Source: Azadirachta indica
Lineage: Eukaryota > Streptophyta > Magnoliopsida > Sapindales > Meliaceae
Length of the DNA: 64,000 nt
Direction: 5' to 3'
Assembly: GCA_022749755.1 (NCBI GenBank)
Contig: CM040441.1
Span: 20,895,475-20,959,474 of the forward strand
In this document: positions 60,056 to 64,000 of the stretch, piece by piece
Numbering within the stretch: position 1 is the first letter of the stretch
How the letters are laid out: every line of letters starts with the position of its first letter
Program-made: the position numbers and the translations under genes
The notes under the pieces: model-generated
Database searches by the model: none
The model's input: the letters and a program-made list of their open reading frames with translations, nothing else
What the model was told of the DNA's origin: nothing

Positions 60056-62589
60056 ATTTCAAATGCAAACAAGATAATTAATTAGTTTATTCTATCTATA
60101 GTACCTTATACTCCTAATTATTTTGTGCTAGTAGTTTGAAGTTATTGGCATAATTGAATCTAATTTGTTATAAGCAGCTTAATTAGGCTCCTATCCTAAC
60201 TAATTAATATACATTATGTTTACTGCTATAAGAGATTATTGTCAAATACAAACTTGTCTTCGCACCTTGTTACCCTTGTAAGTTGCTAGCTAATTTGTTT
60301 TTTGCTGCCAATTAGATTTTGTGTGAGATTATTACTAACACATCATCGGTGGATTATTATTTAGATTGTTTTCATATTAGTTTGCAAATTTGTTGTTAGT
60401 TCTTTAGTTTTACTTTTTTGTTAGTCACATAAAACAAAGTATAATGCATATTGTCAGCTCTTTAACTTCTATAGTTTATTCAAATATTTTCTCAGTTGAG
60501 AACATTGAAATTAGTGAATATTTTATGTATTTCTAAATTGCAAAAGAATTGGGCTAGCACCTTAATTAGCTAATTAATTAGGGTTTTGTTTATTAAGACT
60601 TCACCTATCAATTATTGTTTGTGCTTCTATTAAAGTTAGGTTTTTTATTTCTTAGATTTCTTAATTATTTCTGGTGAAATGTCATAATGACAGTTTTATT
60701 GTAGTGGCATAAAAATCATTATCTTTGAATTATTGTGAGTTATTAACTTACGATTGTAATTATTTTGATATCATACTGACTATTGTTCTCTTTCGATGAC
60801 AATGTTTTATGATCTTTGCTCATTTATTTTCTAACTTCTTCTAATTTTTAATTTATTATTTTTTTTATATGAATATCAATTTGTTTTATTTCTAATATTT
60901 TTTTGTAGAGTCTCATCACCCATATTCAACTGGTACTTTTGATTACATTTGATGTTCTTACAAATTGTAGAATTATTGATAAAATGTTTTATGTCTTTTA
61001 TTATTACATGTAAGAGGTATTTTTATTAACTATTTATTTATTTTTCTTGATTACTCCAATTAATTGTTAAATTTTAATTTTTATGATGTAAAAGATTACT
61101 TATAATTTAATTTAACTATTGAAATAAATTTATTTTTGACAAAAGTAAAAAAAAAAAAAAAACGTTTTCTATTGTTAATTCATTATTTATGAATATAATA
61201 GTTAATTAGTGATATTGTTTTATGACAACAACTACATATTTGTAATTATATTTTATCCTCAAAACGAATGTACTTTCAACGTTTATATGATATCAAGACA
61301 TTATTTATGATAATTAATTTATTATGTACGATTGTTATCACAAATTGATAATACAATATTTTATAATTAAAATTATGTATTTGTGATTATATTTTCACCC
61401 TTTAATTAATCTATTTCTGATGGACTATATAATAGTTATAGGTCATAATATATTTGTTTCGATTGCATCATTTGGTCAAAAATAAGATGATTTCAACCGA
61501 GTTGATTGGTTGCAAGTAAGTTTCTTCAATTTTTGATAGCATAAAGGCATCAAAATTAATCTCATTAGTGACTGTTCGTTGAAAATAGAGCAATTTTAAC
61601 TAGCTTATTTACAACCACTAGTGATGATTGCCAGTAATTAGAAATAAAATAATTATTATATAAGTTCTACATAACTTCAAAATTAAAAATTTATGTTTTA
61701 TCCATTTAAAATTTTAATTTTCTATCTGTAATATTTAAATTAAAAAAATTTAAAATTTATTTAACTGTGCTAAAAAATTTATTTATATTAAATTTGGTTG
61801 TAATCGTTTTATAAATTTAGTATTATTTTTTTATAATTGATATTATTTTTTTTAGTAATAAAAAAACATTGATATAAATAAGTCAAATGACAAATTGGCC
61901 TACACAATCCATTTATTTAATGTGGACTTTACTCCAACCCAATATTGCGTACAACTAGGCTCTAAGTAGTAGTCAGTTGCTATTATTTATAGATTGGGTT
62001 GTGTGAGTTCAGACCAGCACAACTAGTTTTGCCACTTATAGAGATGATGCACATTATTATCGAATAAAAAATTATTGATAGACTTCTCCTCGTGCTTTGC
62101 TTTTTCACTTCCTATTTTTAAAAAATCGTAAACAAGCAAAAAATTCTTGCAACAAACTCTTTTAAATTCTCAATATTTATTTTATTGAATTTGGCAAATG
62201 TCCTCAATTACAAATCTCATTGCTTCCATTTTTATATAAAATATACCACTGAAAACTTAATTAATCATTCAATTAAATATAATAGAGTTATTTTTAAACT
62301 TAATCACTTAATATTTTCATTGATTTGTCCCTGTTAATGTTGACAAGTTGCTACAAACAGTCTTTTTCTTCTTACTCAAAATTAATGTACGAATAAATCC
62401 CACATAAAATATAGTTAATTATTGAAGGTAGAGAATAAGATTGCATAATTAAAGATTCATTAATTCATTAATTGTTTAAATTAATTAATAGCCATTTTGT
62501 CAGTCAACAATTTTGTTTCTTCACATGTACATATTATGACAAAATTAAAAAGTACGAAGTACTACTTGAGAAAAGGATAAATTAGTTAA
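60056..62589. other. AT-rich intergenic region with a hAT-like terminus
   Basis: No gene is recognised. At 61890-62042 a GC-richer stretch ends GCACAACTAGTTTTGCCACT. Read inward this gives AGTGGCAAAACTAG, which resembles the hAT terminus at 28834 (GGTGGCAAAACGAG), so it is probably the right end of a decayed element. Its left end was not found. Confidence 0.4.
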
Positions 62590-62945
62590 TAAAATGTTTT
62601 TGAGGGCTTAATTACTATTTATTTAATAAAGAAAATGATTTTACTATTTAATTAAAAGAGATTTAATATGATTAAATAAGACAAAGATTTTACTATTTAA
62701 ATAAAAAGTGACTTTGTTTGATTTAATAAAGACTAACAATTTTTTTTTTTTTTAATTAAAAAGTGATTTAATTTTATTAAATAAGACAACAATTTTACTA
62801 TTTTTTTAAAAAGTGAATTCTTTTTATTTAATAAAAGAAACGAATTGTTTATTTATTTAAAAAGTGATTTCTTTTGGTCGGATAAAAAATAGTTATACTA
62901 TTTATTTAGAAAATGATTTTGTTTCATCTTAATAGAACAACTAGT
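62590..62945 (+). repeat. ~50-57 bp AT-rich minisatellite
   Basis: About six imperfect units share AAAAAGTGATTT, then TTTATTTAATAAAGAC, then AATTTTACTATTTATTTA. Unit starts lie near 62632, 62703, 62758, 62808, 62859 and 62909. Confidence 0.7.
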
Positions 62946-62959
62946 TTGATATTAAAGTT

Positions 62960-64000
62960 GATACCTTTTACTTACCACGTCTATTTTTAAAATATCGATA
63001 TCTTTACAAGCAATTGATATTTATAATTTTGTAATAAAGCTAAAAGAATCTTTCTTAGAGACCAGTGAAAACGTCTCTTTATAGTTAACACAATCACTTT
63101 GAATAAAATCTTTGACAACAGGTCTAACTTTGTATTGTTCAATATTAGTATTTAAGTCACGTTTAGCTTTAAAAATCTATTTACACCCAACTCTCTTACA
63201 ATCTTTAAATATTTCAATAGGATTCCAAACTTCATTATGCTTCATATATTTCAACTCATCCTTCATAGCATCTATCCATTTAGAAGAATTAGCATATTCA
63301 ATGGCTTTTGAAAACGTAACTGGATCTTCACTTATTCCTAAGTCAAATTTTGACTCTTGTAGATATACTACATAATCATCAGAAATAACCTATCTTCTTT
63401 ATATTTGTGACCTTTTTAATGCTATTTCTTGTGATTTTTTTTACTGTACGTTCATTAACATTATCTTTATTATAGTTTGTTTGATCATTCATTTGTTGGT
63501 CTTACTCATTGTTCATATGTTCAACAATTGGAAGAACAACAACTTCAGAAGAAGTTGAGGGTAAAGGAACTTCTACTCTAACTTCTTGAATTTCTACCTT
63601 TTGTGGTTCTTTACTCATTAACTTCACCATTCTTAGTGAACCTAGTATTTCCAGTTTCAATAATTCTCGTACTATGATTAGGACAATAAAATCTATACTC
63701 TTTAGATTTTTCAAGATAACAAATAAAGAAACCACTAGTTGTTATTGAATTCAACTTCTTTTTATATGGATTATAAATCCTTACTTCTGCTGGGTAACCC
63801 CAAATATGAAAATGTCTTAAACTGAGTTTTCTAGTAGTCCACAATTCAAAAGGAGTCTTAAGAACTACTTTAATAGGAACTCTATTTAACAAATACATGG
63901 CATTTTTTAATGCATGCATCGTTAATGAAATGAGTAAAGATAAATTAATTAACATATTCCTAATCATGTCTAATCAACTATGATTACGCTTTTTGCTATA
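62960..64000 (-). mobile_element. Ty1-copia retrotransposon relic, cut by the window edge
   Basis: Read on the minus strand from 64000, the C-terminal integrase region comes first (YLLNRVPIKVVLKTPFELW, then NPYKKKLNSITTSGFFICYL). A linker follows (EVRVEVPLPSTSSEVVV). Then comes the start of reverse transcriptase at about 63390-63020 (WIDAMKDELKYMKHNEVW, GCK stop IFKAKRD, then YKETFSLVSKKDSF). The YVDD motif and everything after it are missing. There are frame changes at 63600-63740 and one in-frame stop. The family differs from the relic at 1073-3985. Confidence 0.88.

Noticed and set aside
1..64000. tRNA, rRNA or snRNA genes
   Set aside because: No convincing cloverleaf, conserved rRNA core or snRNA motif was seen on either strand. 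Only the weak A/B-box pair at 28233 was noted.

Overview
The window looks like nuclear DNA from a dicotyledonous plant. It is very AT-rich, its coding remnants carry GT-AG introns, and it is dense with plant transposable elements (Ty1-copia, LINE, hAT-type and foldback elements). The gene relics belong to plant families: CC-NBS-LRR resistance proteins, wall-associated kinases (WAK), cytochrome P450 family 76 (CYP76) and LONESOME HIGHWAY-type bHLH factors. A woody eudicot such as Citrus would fit, but that is a guess from the general look of the families.

Layout. 1-770 holds a LINE RNase H relic. 1073-3985 is a decayed minus-strand copia element with a recognisable 3' LTR and a hAT-type miniature element inserted in it. 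3990-5895 is a fragmented LRR region of an NBS-LRR gene. From 7860 to 17756 runs a ~10 kb block that occurs again at 29752-40280. Between the copies lie a tandem array of ~1.5 kb AT-rich units, a WAK-like receptor kinase gene (21140-24384) whose 5' end is fused to the last unit, and a run of repeats (24785-29020).

From 41.9 to 57.8 kb lies a tandem array of five CYP76-like genes or relics. Three keep most of their sequence and two are worn down to fragments. Every one carries at least one disabling lesion in the sequence as given. The array is interrupted by a minisatellite, a large foldback element with another inverted-repeat element beside its loop, an LTR-like insertion and a second hAT miniature element. 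Downstream are an LHW-type bHLH pseudogene (59.1-60.1 kb), a ~50 bp minisatellite and a second minus-strand copia relic cut by the window edge.

I find no clearly intact protein-coding gene. The best preserved are the WAK-like gene (two frameshifts) and the second CYP76 copy (one 1-base deletion). If those indels were assembly errors, these two could be functional. The P450s would then act at the endoplasmic reticulum in terpenoid or alkaloid oxidation, and the WAK at the cell surface. I see no operon-like or biosynthetic co-operation among the genes and no convincing new biological system. The most notable structures are the split 10 kb duplication, the chimeric WAK start and the uniformly broken P450 array.
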